Assembly: GCA_024405075.1 (NCBI GenBank)
Contig: JAKSPG010000085.1
Coordinates: 1 to 5,870 of the forward strand
Direction of reading: 5' to 3'
DNA from: Elusimicrobiaceae bacterium
GTDB taxonomy: Bacteria; Elusimicrobiota; Elusimicrobia; Elusimicrobiales; Elusimicrobiaceae
DNA: 5,870 nucleotides
The notes below the pieces were generated by a model. It did not search any database and was not told where the DNA came from. It was given only the letters and a program-made list of their open reading frames with translations. The position numbers and the translations under genes were made by a program. Shown piece after piece: positions 5,861 through 5,870 of the stretch. Positions within the stretch are counted from its first letter, which is position 1. Each line of letters starts with the position of its first letter.

Positions 5861-5870
5861 GCTCCCCAAA

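Noticed and set aside
5801..5869. N-terminal extension of the pilin from a TTG codon, adding a hydrophobic Leu/Phe stretch
   Set aside because: It is the translated promoter T-run. The ATG at 5800 has a good ribosome binding site and gives a standard prepilin leader.
1..5870. Mobile element, CRISPR array, tRNA/rRNA or defence system
   Set aside because: No inverted terminal repeats, transposase, regularly spaced repeats, tRNA cloverleaf or defence-like protein could be seen on either strand.

Overview
The window looks like chromosome of an Elusimicrobiota-type bacterium, possibly a gut lineage, with about balanced GC. The main clue is a type IV pilin at the right end. It has a very conserved N-terminal helix (GFTLIELLIVVLIIGILAAV, then ALPQYRKAVEKSKA), a style I associate from memory with the large scattered pilin families of Elusimicrobium. 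The other genes also suit a Gram-negative anaerobe: a secreted M3 oligopeptidase, a type II pantothenate kinase of the kind common in anaerobes, and a squalene/phytoene-synthase family enzyme. The taxonomic call is an inference from protein style, not from a marker gene.

Every real gene lies on the minus strand, so transcription runs from right to left. Reading that way: a type IV pilin-like gene (5800-5228) with its own promoter and a strong GGGGG-type ribosome binding site; a 53-base gap with no visible terminator; then a tight four-gene cluster. The cluster holds the M3 metallopeptidase (5174-3132), the type II pantothenate kinase (3122-2274), the head-to-head prenyl synthase (2287-1466) and a secreted TPR protein with an unrecognised C-terminal domain (1494-154). 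The gaps and overlaps are 9 bases, a 14-base overlap and a 29-base overlap, so the four are almost certainly one transcription unit with translational coupling. It ends at a clean intrinsic terminator (131-98). Past the terminator, a second promoter and ribosome binding site, built like those of the pilin, lead into an ATG at 11-9. That gene leaves the window after three codons.

The four operon genes do not form an obvious pathway. Peptide breakdown, CoA synthesis and isoprenoid condensation are separate functions, and the TPR protein is of unknown role. The arrangement looks more like a compact housekeeping operon set between two individually promoted surface genes than like a dedicated system. 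I found no mobile element, CRISPR array, RNA gene or defence system. The most interesting signals are regulatory: a shared promoter and RBS layout at the two window edges, with long T-runs in the promoters that could vary in length, and a possible leaderless start for the M3 peptidase.
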